Below are positions 52,235 to 61,137 of a DNA stretch of 64,000 bases, one piece after another (positions within the stretch are counted from its first letter, which is position 1; every line of letters starts with the position of its first letter). The notes below the pieces were generated by a model. That model was not told where the DNA came from and did no database searches. It was given only the letters and a program-made list of their open reading frames with translations. The translations under genes and the position numbers were made by a program. The stretch is from positions 62,001 to 126,000 of the forward strand of contig NZ_VIRG01000093.1 of NCBI RefSeq assembly GCF_008107695.1, in the 5' to 3' direction. Origin of the DNA: Stappia sp. BW2. Its GTDB lineage: Bacteria; Pseudomonadota; Alphaproteobacteria; Rhizobiales; Stappiaceae.

Positions 52235-53158
52235 TTATTTGGTGATCGAGAGTTCGCCGGGGGCGCCCTTGAGCGACCGTCTGGGGGACGTGCTCGCGAT
52301 CATGATCAAAAGGGTGAGGATGTAAGGCGCGGCATTGAAGAAGTGATAGCCGCGCGAAATGCCGATGGATTGAAGGGCCGGACCGAGCGCTCCGGCCGCG
52401 CCGAAGAGCAGTGCTGCCCAGAAGCAGTAGATCGGGTTCCAGCGCGCGAAAATCACGAGCGCGACGGCCATCAGTCCCTGTCCGGAAGACAGTCCCTCCG
52501 TCCAGCTGCCGGGATAATAGAGCGACAGGAACGATCCCCCGACGCCGGCGAAAAACCCGCCGGCCATGGTCGACAGCAGCCGGACCTTGTCGACATTGAT
52601 GCCGAGCGCCAGGGCCGCCGGGGCACTGTCCCCTGTTGTTCGGATCGTCAGTCCGTAGCGGGTGTTCTTCAGCGCCCACCACAGGAAGACAGCCAGAACG
52701 ATACCAAGCAGGAACAGCGGGTTGATCTCGAGCGCCTGGCGCACGCCTGGATGATCGCTCCACGACCCGAAGGATAGCGAGGGCAGGCGCGGCGCTGACG
52801 GCTGGATGTAGGCCTTGCCGAAAAAGAAGGCGAGACCGGTGCCAAACAGCATCAGCGCGATGCCGATGGCGATGTCGTTGACCTTGGGCAGCTTGCAAAG
52901 GTAACCGTGCAGCGCGCCAAAACCCGATCCGCATAGTCCGGCAACGAGCACGCCCAGCCAGGGCGAGCCCGTATGGTAGGAGATCGCGTAGCCGGACATG
53001 GCGCCAAAGACGAGCGTGCCTTCCAGTCCCAGATTGATGCGCCCGGATTTCTCCGTCAGCATCTCGCCAAGACTGACGAACAGGAACGGGGTCGAGACCC
53101 TGATGGCTCCGGCGAACATCGCCAGCAGCACGGTCATGAAGCCGGCGTCGTCGCTCAT
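52235..53158 (-). CDS. BMP-type ABC importer permease 2
   Basis: A 307-residue permease of the BPD_transp_2 (nucleoside/branched-chain) type with about eight helices. EMLTEKSGRINLGLEGTLVFGAMSGY opens the domain and ALALGINVDKVRLLSTMAGGFFAGVGGSFLSLYYPGSW carries the ATPase-coupling loop. The start MSDDAGF overlaps the first permease's stop (ATGA at 53155-53158). It forms a heterodimer with permease 1. Confidence 0.93.
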   Translation of the reverse strand: MSDDAGFMTVLLAMFAGAIRVSTPFLFVSLGEMLTEKSGRINLGLEGTLVFGAMSGYAISYHTGSPWLGVLVAGLCGSGFGALHGYLCKLPKVNDIAIGIALMLFGTGLAFFFGKAYIQPSAPRLPSLSFGSWSDHPGVRQALEINPLFLLGIVLAVFLWWALKNTRYGLTIRTTGDSAPAALALGINVDKVRLLSTMAGGFFAGVGGSFLSLYYPGSWTEGLSSGQGLMAVALVIFARWNPIYCFWAALLFGAAGALGPALQSIGISRGYHFFNAAPYILTLLIMIASTSPRRSLKGAPGELSITK

Positions 53159-54270
53159 TGTGTGCCTCCCTTCGACTTGAAGATGGAAAAGCGTCCGTAG
53201 AAGGTTTCCGAAACCAGGATGACGAGGAACAGCAGCCCCTGCAGGACAAGCACTGTGGCGTCCGGCAGGTCCATGCGGCGCTGGATCAGACCGCCCGAGG
53301 CGGCGATCCCGCCGAGGAAGAAGGCGACCGGTATGATCACCAGCGGATTGTGGCGGGCGAGGAACGAGACGAGAATACCGGTGAAGCCGTAGCCCGCGAT
53401 CAGGGAGGCATTTGCCTTGCCGTGAATGGCGGCGACTTCGAAGAAACCGGCCAGCCCGGCACAGGCACCGGCAATCGCGCAGGACACAACGACAAGTCGG
53501 CCGACCGGCAAGCCCTGCGCCTTCGCAGCCCTCAGGTTCCCGCCCGCGATCTGCGCGGCGAAGCCGAACGTGGTGCGGTTCATCAGAAGATAGAGCAATG
53601 CGCACAGGACGACGCCCACAAGCAGCCCCCAGTGCACGTCCGTTCCGGGGATGACGCCGATCATGTTGTCCGAGCCGATCGGCCGGGTCGACGGCTTGTT
53701 CGGGTCCGAGGGATCACGCATGGCGCCCTCGACGAAGAAGTTCAGGATCGAGACAGCGATGTAGAACATCAGCAGCGACGCGATCGTCTCGTTCACTCCG
53801 CGGTAGTGCCGCAATGCGCCAACGCAGCCGATCCACAGGCCGCCGGCCAGCATGCCCGCAATCGCCATGACACCGAGTATCAGGAAGCTCGGTGCCCAGT
53901 CGATCATGGGAACGGCGATGGCGGCGGCAGCGAAACCGCCGAGAACCAGCGCCCCCTCGCCGCCGATGATCACGAGACCGAGACGCGCCGGGATGGCAAC
54001 GCACAGGGCCGTGAACACAAGCGGCGCGGAGCGCACGAGCGTGTTCTGCCAGGAAAAGCTGGTGCCGAAACCGCCGCGCCACACGAGCGAGAAGAAGTCC
54101 ACCGGGGATTTGCCGAGTGAAAGCAGGAAGATGGAAAACAGGAGCCCTGAGAAAACCAGTGCCAGAAGCGGAATGACCACATATTCAGCCGACCGCCTGA
54201 GCCGGTCCATGAGATCGCCCCCCAGGCTGGACTGGACCGCAAGTCCGGGCGTTTCCGTGGTGTCTGCCAT
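53155..54270 (-). CDS. BMP-type ABC importer permease 1
   Basis: A 371-residue permease with eight to nine helices and an N-terminal 30-residue cytoplasmic lead. IPARLGLVIIGGEGALVLGGFAAA is the conserved substrate-path block, and GGNLRAAKAQGLPVGRLVVVSCAIAGACAGLAGFFEVAAIHG the coupling region. I chose MADTTET; the upstream in-frame start lies in the hairpin-containing spacer. It is the first permease after the binding-protein gene. Confidence 0.93.
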   Translation of the reverse strand: MADTTETPGLAVQSSLGGDLMDRLRRSAEYVVIPLLALVFSGLLFSIFLLSLGKSPVDFFSLVWRGGFGTSFSWQNTLVRSAPLVFTALCVAIPARLGLVIIGGEGALVLGGFAAAAIAVPMIDWAPSFLILGVMAIAGMLAGGLWIGCVGALRHYRGVNETIASLLMFYIAVSILNFFVEGAMRDPSDPNKPSTRPIGSDNMIGVIPGTDVHWGLLVGVVLCALLYLLMNRTTFGFAAQIAGGNLRAAKAQGLPVGRLVVVSCAIAGACAGLAGFFEVAAIHGKANASLIAGYGFTGILVSFLARHNPLVIIPVAFFLGGIAASGGLIQRRMDLPDATVLVLQGLLFLVILVSETFYGRFSIFKSKGGTQ

Positions 54271-54308
54271 GCCAATTCCCTGATGTTTGAGCCGCACGCG
54301 CGGCACTC

Positions 54309-54371
54309 CCCGGCGTTTGCCGCCGGGATGTTAGCCACACCCGGCGGGCCATTCGGGAACGGCTCGCCGGG
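54309..54371 (-). promoter_or_regulatory. Tandem hairpins between BMP binding-protein and permease genes
   Basis: Two stems share the arms CCCGGCG/CGCCGGG. Hairpin one is at 54309-54327 (7 bp, 5-base loop). Hairpin two is at 54340-54371 (11 bp, one mismatch, 10-base loop). They lie just past the binding-protein stop, where they would protect its mRNA and lower permease output. Confidence 0.55.
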
Positions 54372-54389
54372 CATGCCACGGGGTTATGC

Positions 54390-55502
54390 TCAGGTAATCG
54401 AGCCTTGGACGCCTTCAATCAGGTAGTCGGTCTGGTCGAGAGACGGTTCGTAATTGTCGAAGCTGGCTCCGGCCGCCAGCAGCTGGGTGCCGTCCTGCTT
54501 GTTGATTGGCCCGACGAAGATCGGCTTGCCCGCCTTGACGTCGGCACGGGCCGCATCGGCCGAGGCGATCGCAGCTTCCGTGGCCCCGGCGCCATAGGGT
54601 GTGGAGCGCACGAAGTCGACATCGAAGCCGCCGCCCGTGAAGTTCGGCAGGGGCTCGCCTTCGGCCAGATCGGCGGCGAACATCTTGTAGATGGTCTCCC
54701 ACTTGTATTCTGCCCCGGTGATGAAGCCGTTGGGTGCGAGCGGCGCCTGGGAAGCGTTGTGACCGCAGCATTTGACGCCCCGGGACTCGGCCGTTTCGAT
54801 CACCACTTTCGGACCGTCGACATGGCAGGTCAGGACATCACAGCCGGCATCCACCAGCGCATTGGCGGCCTCGGCCTCCCTCACCGGCATCGACCATTCC
54901 CCGGTGAAGATCACCTGGACCGTCGCTTCCGGATTGACCTTGCGCGCGCCCAGAAGGAAGGAGTTGATGTTGCGCAGAACCGTGCCGATCGGTTTGGCGG
55001 CGACAAATCCCAGCTTGTTGCTGGTCGTCGACAGACCGGCGGCAACGCCGTCCACGAAATGCGCCTGATCGAGATAACCGAAATAGCTGCCCGCGTTCTT
55101 CGGATCGCCTTCCGTCCACAGCGGCGCCGCGTGCCGGAATTCCACGTCGGGGTACTTTGCAGCCACGTCCAGCACGAACGGTTTGTAGTAACCGAAGGAG
55201 GTCGCGAAAATCAGTTTGGCGCCGTCCAGGTTGATCATGGATTCCATGGATTTCTGGACCGCGATCGTTTCCGGCACGTTCTCTTCTTCCACGACCGTCA
55301 CGCCCGGCACGGCCTTCAGTGCGGCGGCGGCCACGGCGTGGGCCTGGTTCCAGCCGAAGTCGTCTCTCGGGCCGACATAAACGATGCCGACCGTCAGATC
55401 CGACGCATGCGCCAGCCGTGGAAAGCCGGCCGAGGACAGCGCGGCAAGCCCCGCGGCAGATGATTTCAGGATAGTCCGGCGTGAGAATTCGAATTTCGAC
55501 AT
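54390..55502 (-). CDS. BMP-family ABC substrate-binding protein
   Basis: A 370-residue periplasmic protein of the Bmp/PnrA family with a twin-arginine-like signal (SRRTILKSSAAGLAALSSAG). The mature domain starts LTVGIVYVGPRDDFGWNQAH, the nucleoside-pocket opening of PnrA relatives, and continues with FATSFGYYKPFVLDVAAKYPDVEFRHA and GAEYKWETIYKMFA. The start MSKFEF has GGAGG upstream. The 55503-55748 spacer gives it its own promoter. The substrate is inferred to be a ureide or purine-like compound, because every linked enzyme cuts C-N bonds. Confidence 0.93.
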   Translation of the reverse strand: MSKFEFSRRTILKSSAAGLAALSSAGFPRLAHASDLTVGIVYVGPRDDFGWNQAHAVAAAALKAVPGVTVVEEENVPETIAVQKSMESMINLDGAKLIFATSFGYYKPFVLDVAAKYPDVEFRHAAPLWTEGDPKNAGSYFGYLDQAHFVDGVAAGLSTTSNKLGFVAAKPIGTVLRNINSFLLGARKVNPEATVQVIFTGEWSMPVREAEAANALVDAGCDVLTCHVDGPKVVIETAESRGVKCCGHNASQAPLAPNGFITGAEYKWETIYKMFAADLAEGEPLPNFTGGGFDVDFVRSTPYGAGATEAAIASADAARADVKAGKPIFVGPINKQDGTQLLAAGASFDNYEPSLDQTDYLIEGVQGSIT

Positions 55503-55734
55503 GACGTCCTCCGTATTACGACGAAGCCAAGCGCAATCGGCCACTCCGTCTGTCTCTTGCTTAAAATTAGCAATCCCTGTGCCATTTCCCCGTCTAATGA
55601 GACTCGTCACACACAGATGACCAAGGCTCTGTTCTTATTTGTGTTTTCGTTTTGTCTTTCAGTTTTTCATGCCTGCCGGCATTGTCTGCGCACCCTTCGC
55701 TTTGCAGATTTGCACATAAATTAGTCTCTTTATA
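55503..55734. promoter_or_regulatory. Promoter region of the BMP-transporter operon
   Basis: This spacer is AT-rich at 55630-55735, upstream of the binding-protein gene on the minus strand. No gene was seen. No LysR-type T-N11-A box could be singled out with confidence. Confidence 0.5.
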
Positions 55735-55759
55735 AAACTGACTAATTATTAGTCAGTTT
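55735..55759 (-). terminator. Perfect palindrome overlapping the oxygenase stop codon
   Basis: AAACTGACTAAT and ATTAGTCAGTTT form 12-bp arms around a single base. It includes the last codons and TAA of the oxygenase gene, and on the minus strand is followed by TTATAAAG. It is the likely intrinsic terminator separating the two nitrogen-locus operons; an operator is the alternative. Confidence 0.6.
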
Positions 55760-56735
55760 GGTTTCCTCCATTTCCGGCGGCTTTCACGGGTTCGTAGCTC
55801 GCATCGAGTTTGGATTTCAGGTAGTCGGACCCCGAAATCGGGGCATATTTCGCGGTCTCTCCAGCCCCCAAACAGCTGGGTAGGCAGGCAACTTCTGCGT
55901 CCGGGTTGGGATCCAGAAAAAACGCGATTGAGTAACGTTCGAGCCCGCTGGAATTGACCACCCGGTGAGGTGTCGAAACATAGACGTCGTTGGTCCAGCG
56001 CATCAGGCAGTCGCCAATATTGCAGACGAACGCACCTTCGATGGTGGGGGCCTTGAGCCAGACCCCGTCCCGGCGGCGCACTTCCAGTCCGCCGACGGAG
56101 TCGGGGAGCAGGATGGTGATGTTGCCGTAGTCCGTATGCGTGCCGGCACCGATCTGGCCTTCCTCTGCGACAGCCGGTTGCGGCGGATAGTGCAGCAGCC
56201 GGAGCGTGGCCATGGGGGCATCCAGCTTGTCCTCGAAGAATTCCGGATCGGTCCCGAGATCGCTTGCCACTGCGCGGTGCATCGTGCGGCCCAGTGCCCA
56301 GACGGCATTGAAATAACCGAGCACGGTTTGCTTCCAGCCTGGCAGGTCAGGCCATTGATTGATCGCCCGGAAGGGTTCCCCCGCGAGAATCCTGGGGTCG
56401 TCGGATTCCAGATCCAGTCCGATATTGAAGGCTTCCTTCAGATCGGACGGCTTCGACGGATCGAGGTTCTCGCCCTTCATCGGCACATAGCCGCGATTGG
56501 TCCTGAAGAAATCCTTCGTAAGCACCATCTTGGCGTCCGTCGGCAGCGCGAAAAGCTGATGTGCGGCCGCAAAAACCTGTTCGATCAGCGCCGGGTCAAC
56601 ACCATGGTTGGTGACGTAGAAAAACCCGGTCTCACGGGCCGCCTTGCCGATTTTGGCCGCGACGGTCTCAAGACCGCCAGCGGCACCGTGCGTCAACGGC
56701 TCGAGATCGATGATTGGAATGTCCAGGTCGGCCAT
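55749..56735 (-). CDS. Isopenicillin N synthase-family 2OG-Fe(II)-type oxygenase
   Basis: A 328-residue oxygenase with an N-terminal DIOX_N domain (IPIIDLEPLTHGAAGG; FYVTNHGVDPALI) and a double-stranded beta-helix core. The iron triad is H200-x-D202 (GTHTDYGNITILL) and H257 (STPHRVVNSSG). R267-x-S269 is the 2-oxoglutarate carboxylate clasp. The substrate is unknown; relatives in purine/pyrimidine loci hydroxylate nucleobase-like rings. It is last in the Dpp-AtzF operon, 20 bases after AtzF. Confidence 0.9.
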   Translation of the reverse strand: MADLDIPIIDLEPLTHGAAGGLETVAAKIGKAARETGFFYVTNHGVDPALIEQVFAAAHQLFALPTDAKMVLTKDFFRTNRGYVPMKGENLDPSKPSDLKEAFNIGLDLESDDPRILAGEPFRAINQWPDLPGWKQTVLGYFNAVWALGRTMHRAVASDLGTDPEFFEDKLDAPMATLRLLHYPPQPAVAEEGQIGAGTHTDYGNITILLPDSVGGLEVRRRDGVWLKAPTIEGAFVCNIGDCLMRWTNDVYVSTPHRVVNSSGLERYSIAFFLDPNPDAEVACLPSCLGAGETAKYAPISGSDYLKSKLDASYEPVKAAGNGGNQTD

Positions 56736-56755
56736 GGTCCGCTATGCCTCTTTCT

Positions 56756-58579
56756 TCACTCGGCCGCGGCGATGGATGGGCCCCCGGCCGCGTTGGCCAT
56801 GAACTTCCGCCAGCTGCCGAGGTGGGAGATATTTTCTGCGCCCTCTGTTCCGACCGCCTCGCAGATGAAGCCGGTCACGCTCGTGCCGTCGGCGAGTTCG
56901 ATGGTGCCCAGCCCGAGCGGAGCCGGAATGCCGGCGAGGAACCCGCCAACCTCGGCAGCGGGCAGCGCCCATATTTCAAGTTCGATATGGCTGCCGGACC
57001 CGGGCGCGCCCCTGACAAGGCCAGGACGTTTCGGCGGTCCGCCTGCAAGGGCGTAGAGCGCATAGGAATCGCTGGTCTCGCCGCTTTTGAGAAAACGACC
57101 GCCCCGGCCGGTCAGCTCACCGTTGAGTGCCATGCCGGACATATGCGCACCGCAGACCGCGATGGCGATTTCGCCGGTGTCCGGTGCGGGCTGAAGCTCC
57201 ACGGGTGCGGGCAATGCCCAACTGGTCGCACCCAGCGTATGCGGCGCCATCTGCTCAAGCCGGCTGCCCACCGCTGCCAGAAATCCGTCGCGGCCCGCCG
57301 ACGCCAGGAGGGTGACGTTGCCGGGACGGCCATCGCCCCGCGGCGCCACCGGAACGGCAAGGCCGCTCATATCCAGCAAGTTGACGAAGTTGGTGTAGGT
57401 GCCGTTGCGCGAATTCGGCCCGACCGGATCAGCTTCCAGATCCGCCACGCTGTAGAAAGTCGGCATTGTCGGCACACACAGGAGGTCCAGCTCGGCCAGG
57501 ACCGGCTCGGTCTTTCGCGCCAGTTCCTTCAGTCGGTAAATTCCGCGGAAGGCGTCGGTCGCGCTCAGGTCCAGCGCCGCCCCGACGATCTTTCGGGTCA
57601 CCGGATGAACGGCTTCCAGGTTGTCGCGCATCAGGTCCTCGATGACCGTATGGCGCTCGGCCACCCAGGCCCCTTCATAGAGCATGTGGGCGACATCGTA
57701 GAAGGGTGTGAAATCAACCTCGACGATCTCGGCACCATCTGCTTTCAGCAGCGCAACCGTGTCGCGGAAGGACTTTTCCTGCGCCTCGTCACCGCAGAAT
57801 TCGATGGAACCGGCATCGGGAATGCCGATCCGGAGCCGGGGCGGAACCGGTGCCGGTGCAGGCACGGGGATCTGCCTGGAATAGGCATCCGTTTCATCAT
57901 ATCCGGCGGCGGCCTGATACACGCAGTAAGCATCTTCCACGGTCAGTGCAAAGATCGAGATCGTGTCCAGCGTCCGGCAGGCCGGCACGACGCCGCTTGC
58001 CGACAGAGCGCCGAGCGTCGGCTTCAGGCCGACAATGTTGTTGAGCGCGGCAGGCACGCGCCCGGAGCCGGCCGTGTCCGTGCCGAGCGAAAAACTGACG
58101 ATACCGTGGCCCACTGCAACCGCGGATCCGGAAGACGAACCGCCCGGCACAATTGCCGGGTCGACGGCGTTTTTCGGCGGCTGGAAGGGGGAGCGCACCC
58201 CGACCAGCCCGGTCGCGAACTGGTCGAGGTTCGTCTTGCCGATCAGAAGCGCGCCCGCCTCCCGCAATTTCTTGACCACGAAAGCGTCGGTGTCCGCCTC
58301 ATATGCGTAGGCAGGGCAGGCAGCCGTCGTCGGCTTGCCGCCCGCGTCGATATTGTCCTTGATGACAAACGGGATGCCCCAGAGCGGCAGAGACGCGTCG
58401 TACTTTCCCAATCCGGCCGCCTGACCAAGCACTTCCTGCTTGTCGATCAGATGGATGAAGATCCCCGGATCATCGACGGCCTCGATCCGGCGAAAGACTT
58501 CCTCGACAATATCCGCGGGACTGATGCCTTCCGCATAGGCGGATTTCAGGGACGAAAGCGTAAAGGGAAGTTCGAACAT
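56756..58579 (-). CDS. atzF: Allophanate hydrolase
   Basis: A 607-residue two-domain enzyme turning allophanate into CO2 and ammonia. The N-terminal amidase-signature domain has K74 (FVIKDNIDAGG), S148 in PGGSSSGSAVAVG and nucleophile S172 in GTDTAGSGRVPAALN. The C-terminal domain (from about residue 460; VAVCGAHMSGMALNGEL, then ALPAAEVGGFLAGIPAPLGLG) is the decarboxylating half. The full length argues for both activities. The start MFELPFT has AGGA upstream; four codons more are possible. No urea carboxylase gene is adjacent, which points to biuret or cyanurate rather than urea as the source of allophanate. Confidence 0.94.
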   Translation of the reverse strand: MFELPFTLSSLKSAYAEGISPADIVEEVFRRIEAVDDPGIFIHLIDKQEVLGQAAGLGKYDASLPLWGIPFVIKDNIDAGGKPTTAACPAYAYEADTDAFVVKKLREAGALLIGKTNLDQFATGLVGVRSPFQPPKNAVDPAIVPGGSSSGSAVAVGHGIVSFSLGTDTAGSGRVPAALNNIVGLKPTLGALSASGVVPACRTLDTISIFALTVEDAYCVYQAAAGYDETDAYSRQIPVPAPAPVPPRLRIGIPDAGSIEFCGDEAQEKSFRDTVALLKADGAEIVEVDFTPFYDVAHMLYEGAWVAERHTVIEDLMRDNLEAVHPVTRKIVGAALDLSATDAFRGIYRLKELARKTEPVLAELDLLCVPTMPTFYSVADLEADPVGPNSRNGTYTNFVNLLDMSGLAVPVAPRGDGRPGNVTLLASAGRDGFLAAVGSRLEQMAPHTLGATSWALPAPVELQPAPDTGEIAIAVCGAHMSGMALNGELTGRGGRFLKSGETSDSYALYALAGGPPKRPGLVRGAPGSGSHIELEIWALPAAEVGGFLAGIPAPLGLGTIELADGTSVTGFICEAVGTEGAENISHLGSWRKFMANAAGGPSIAAAE

Positions 58580-58603
58580 CTTGATCCTCAATGTCTCTTT
58601 TTC

Positions 58604-60256
58604 TCATTCGGCGGCGGAAAATGTCGGCTCCGCCAAGGCTGGCGGGGTTGGCGCGGCGGCGAGCAGCTCCCGTGTATAGGGATGGGTTGGGGCTTCCATG
58701 ACCCTGTCGGCCGGGCCCTCTTCGACGATCTCGCCGTCGCGCATCACGATGACGTGGTCGCAGAGCAGACGGACGACATGAAGGTCGTGGCTGACGAAAA
58801 GATAACTGATGCCGAGCTTGGCCCTCAGGTCGACAAGCAGGTTGAGCACGATTGCCTGGATGGAGACGTCCAGCGCGGCGGTCGGTTCGTCGAGAATGAG
58901 AAATTCCGGATCGACCGCAATGGCCCGTGCGATGCCGACCCGTGCCTTCTGTCCACCGGACAGCTGATGGGGAAACCTGTCGAGCAGCGGTCGCGGCAGA
59001 CCGACCAGGTCCGCCAGTTCATCGATCCTGTCCTGACGCTTCTTGCGGGACAGACCGGAAAGGCGGGCCAGCGGCTCGCCGATGGAGTGGCGTGCCGTGT
59101 GGCGGGGATTGAAACTGTCTGTCGCGTCCTGAAACACCATCTGGATCCGCGCCCTGCGGGGATCGCGGGCGAAGTCCTTCGCAGGTGTTTTGGCCAGATC
59201 CTCGCCGTTGAAGAGAATTTCGCCACTGGTCGGATCGGCCAGGCGCACGAGAATGGCGGAGGTCGTGGACTTGCCGCAGCCCGATTCTCCCACAAGGCCC
59301 ACGCTCTGGCCCTTCTTTACTGCGAAGGATATGCCCTTGACCGCTTGCACCGGACCGGACTTGCCCTGGTAGGTCTTGACCAGGTCGCGGACCTCCAGGA
59401 GCGGCGCCGTCGCCTTGGCAAGCACCGGCGCTGCCGTGCGCAGCTCCGAGGGTAGAAGAGAACGCACGGAGGCACCCGCGCGGGGCGTCGCGTCGACCAG
59501 CTTGCGCGTATAGGCATGTCGGGGGGCTGCGAACAGGCGCTCGGCCTGTCCTTCCTCCACGACTTCGCCATCCTTCATGACCGCGATCCGGTCGCAATAT
59601 TGCGCGGCCAGACCAAGGTCGTGGGTGATCACTATGGCGCTCATGCCGCGTTCGGCAATCAGGTCGACGATCAGGTCCATCACCGCTTTCTGGGTGGTGA
59701 TGTCGAGGCCCGTGGTCGGCTCGTCGGCAATCAGCAGCTTGGGGTCGCAGGCAAGAGCCAGGGCGATGACGATGCGCTGGCACATGCCGCCGGACAGTTC
59801 GAAGGGATAGGCGCTGTAGCGTGCCTCCGCGTTCCGGATGCGTACCGCCTCCAGCGCCTTGATGGCTTCGGCGCGGGCATTGGACCGGGTCGCCCTGGAA
59901 TGGCGGCGCAGCACGTCCTCGATCTGGTGGCCAACCTTGCGGATCGGATTGAGGGCCGCACGCGGGTTCTGGAAGATCATGGAGATTTCCCGGCCGCGCA
60001 GGTCCCGCATGACGCTTTCCTTGACGGTTCCCAGATCGATACCGCCATAGGACAAGGCACCGCCAGTGACCCGGCCGTTGCTCTCCAGCAGGCGCATCAG
60101 CGCGTAGGAGGTGACGGATTTTCCAGATCCCGACTCCCCGACAATACCGAGAACCTCGCCCTTGGCGACATCCAGGGACACGCCCCTCACCGCATCGACG
60201 TCACCGCGCCGGGTCTTGAAGGAAACCTTGAGGTCCTTGATCGACAAAAGGCTCAT
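58604..60256 (-). CDS. Dipeptide/oligopeptide-type ABC importer ATPase, fused DppD-DppF
   Basis: A 550-residue fusion of two Opp/Dpp-type NBDs. NBD1 has Walker A GESGSGKS (about residues 38-45), signature LSGGMCQR and Walker B LLIADEPTTGLD. NBD2 has GESGCGKS (about 320), LSGGQKAR and LILDEPTAALD. The OppD/F C-terminal extensions HAYTRKLVDATP and HPYTRELLAAAP follow each half. The start MSLLSIK overlaps the preceding permease stop (ATGA). A longer frame covers the permease gene and is noise. It drives the permease pair encoded at 60253-62159. Confidence 0.94.
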   Translation of the reverse strand: MSLLSIKDLKVSFKTRRGDVDAVRGVSLDVAKGEVLGIVGESGSGKSVTSYALMRLLESNGRVTGGALSYGGIDLGTVKESVMRDLRGREISMIFQNPRAALNPIRKVGHQIEDVLRRHSRATRSNARAEAIKALEAVRIRNAEARYSAYPFELSGGMCQRIVIALALACDPKLLIADEPTTGLDITTQKAVMDLIVDLIAERGMSAIVITHDLGLAAQYCDRIAVMKDGEVVEEGQAERLFAAPRHAYTRKLVDATPRAGASVRSLLPSELRTAAPVLAKATAPLLEVRDLVKTYQGKSGPVQAVKGISFAVKKGQSVGLVGESGCGKSTTSAILVRLADPTSGEILFNGEDLAKTPAKDFARDPRRARIQMVFQDATDSFNPRHTARHSIGEPLARLSGLSRKKRQDRIDELADLVGLPRPLLDRFPHQLSGGQKARVGIARAIAVDPEFLILDEPTAALDVSIQAIVLNLLVDLRAKLGISYLFVSHDLHVVRLLCDHVIVMRDGEIVEEGPADRVMEAPTHPYTRELLAAAPTPPALAEPTFSAAE

Positions 60257-61137
60257 GTGCGTTGCCGGGGGTCGACAATGTCGCGCAGCCCGTCTCCCAG
60301 GAGGTTGAAGGTGAATACGGCGAACATCAGTGCAAGACCCGGGAAGATCGCCAGCCACCATTCCCCGGACACAATGAAGTTGGCGCCTTCGGCAACCATG
60401 ATCCCCCATTCGGCTGTCGGCGGCCGGACGCCGAGACCGATGAAGCTCAGCCCCGCCGCGTTGAGGATTGCCCAGCCTAGGTTCAGCGACACCTGCACCA
60501 TCATCGGCGGCAGCGCGTTGGGGAAGATGTGCACAGCCAGCACGCGGATGTCGGAATTGCCGGCCAGTTTGGCGGCCTGCGCGAACCCGGCGTCCCGGCG
60601 AATGTTCACCTCGGCCCGAACCAGCCGGGCATAGAAGGGAATGTTGATGACCGCAGTCGCGTAGACGATATTCTCGACGGTGTTGCCGAGCGCTGCGACA
60701 ATGCCCATGGCCAGGACAAACAGCGGAAAGGCCATGATCGTGTCGAACAGCCGGTTGAGCACGGAATCGATCCAGCCGCCCCAATACCCGGCGATGCTGC
60801 CGAGGATCGATCCGATCAGGAAGGACAGGGCTACCGCGGCCACGGAAATAACGAGATCAAGCCGTGTCGCCACCACCACCCGGCTGAGCACGTCCCGGCC
60901 CAGGTTGTCGGTGCCGAACCAGTGATCGAACGATGGCGGCTGCAGCGCCTGCGCCGCATTTGAGGCCATCGGATCGTAGGGCACGAGCGCCGGACCGAGG
61001 ATCGCGGCGACAAGCAGCACGGCGAACATGGAGAAAGCCAGCAGAGTTACCGGATTGGAGCGCAGGACATAGGCCGCGTGAGCCAGCGCACCGTCGGGCT
61101 GTTTGGCAGGCAGGGAAGCGGTCGCCAGATCACTCAT
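60253..61137 (-). CDS. Dipeptide-type ABC importer permease DppC
   Basis: A 294-residue DppC/OppC-type permease. Its N-terminal OppC_N helix region leads with LLAFSMFAVLLVAAILGPALV. HWFGTDNLGRDVLSRVV is the class signature near residue 90. The coupling motif NIRRDAGFAQAAKLAGNSDIRVLAVHIFPNALPPMMV lies near 175-210. It overlaps the DppB gene by four bases at its start and the ATPase gene by four at its stop. Confidence 0.94.
   Translation of the reverse strand: MSDLATASLPAKQPDGALAHAAYVLRSNPVTLLAFSMFAVLLVAAILGPALVPYDPMASNAAQALQPPSFDHWFGTDNLGRDVLSRVVVATRLDLVISVAAVALSFLIGSILGSIAGYWGGWIDSVLNRLFDTIMAFPLFVLAMGIVAALGNTVENIVYATAVINIPFYARLVRAEVNIRRDAGFAQAAKLAGNSDIRVLAVHIFPNALPPMMVQVSLNLGWAILNAAGLSFIGLGVRPPTAEWGIMVAEGANFIVSGEWWLAIFPGLALMFAVFTFNLLGDGLRDIVDPRQRT

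Noticed and set aside
56714-59455. 913-residue plus-strand open frame opposite AtzF and the Dpp ATPase
   Set aside because: Long only because of high GC and codon bias on the other strand; AtzF and both NBDs are unmistakable in the minus frame.
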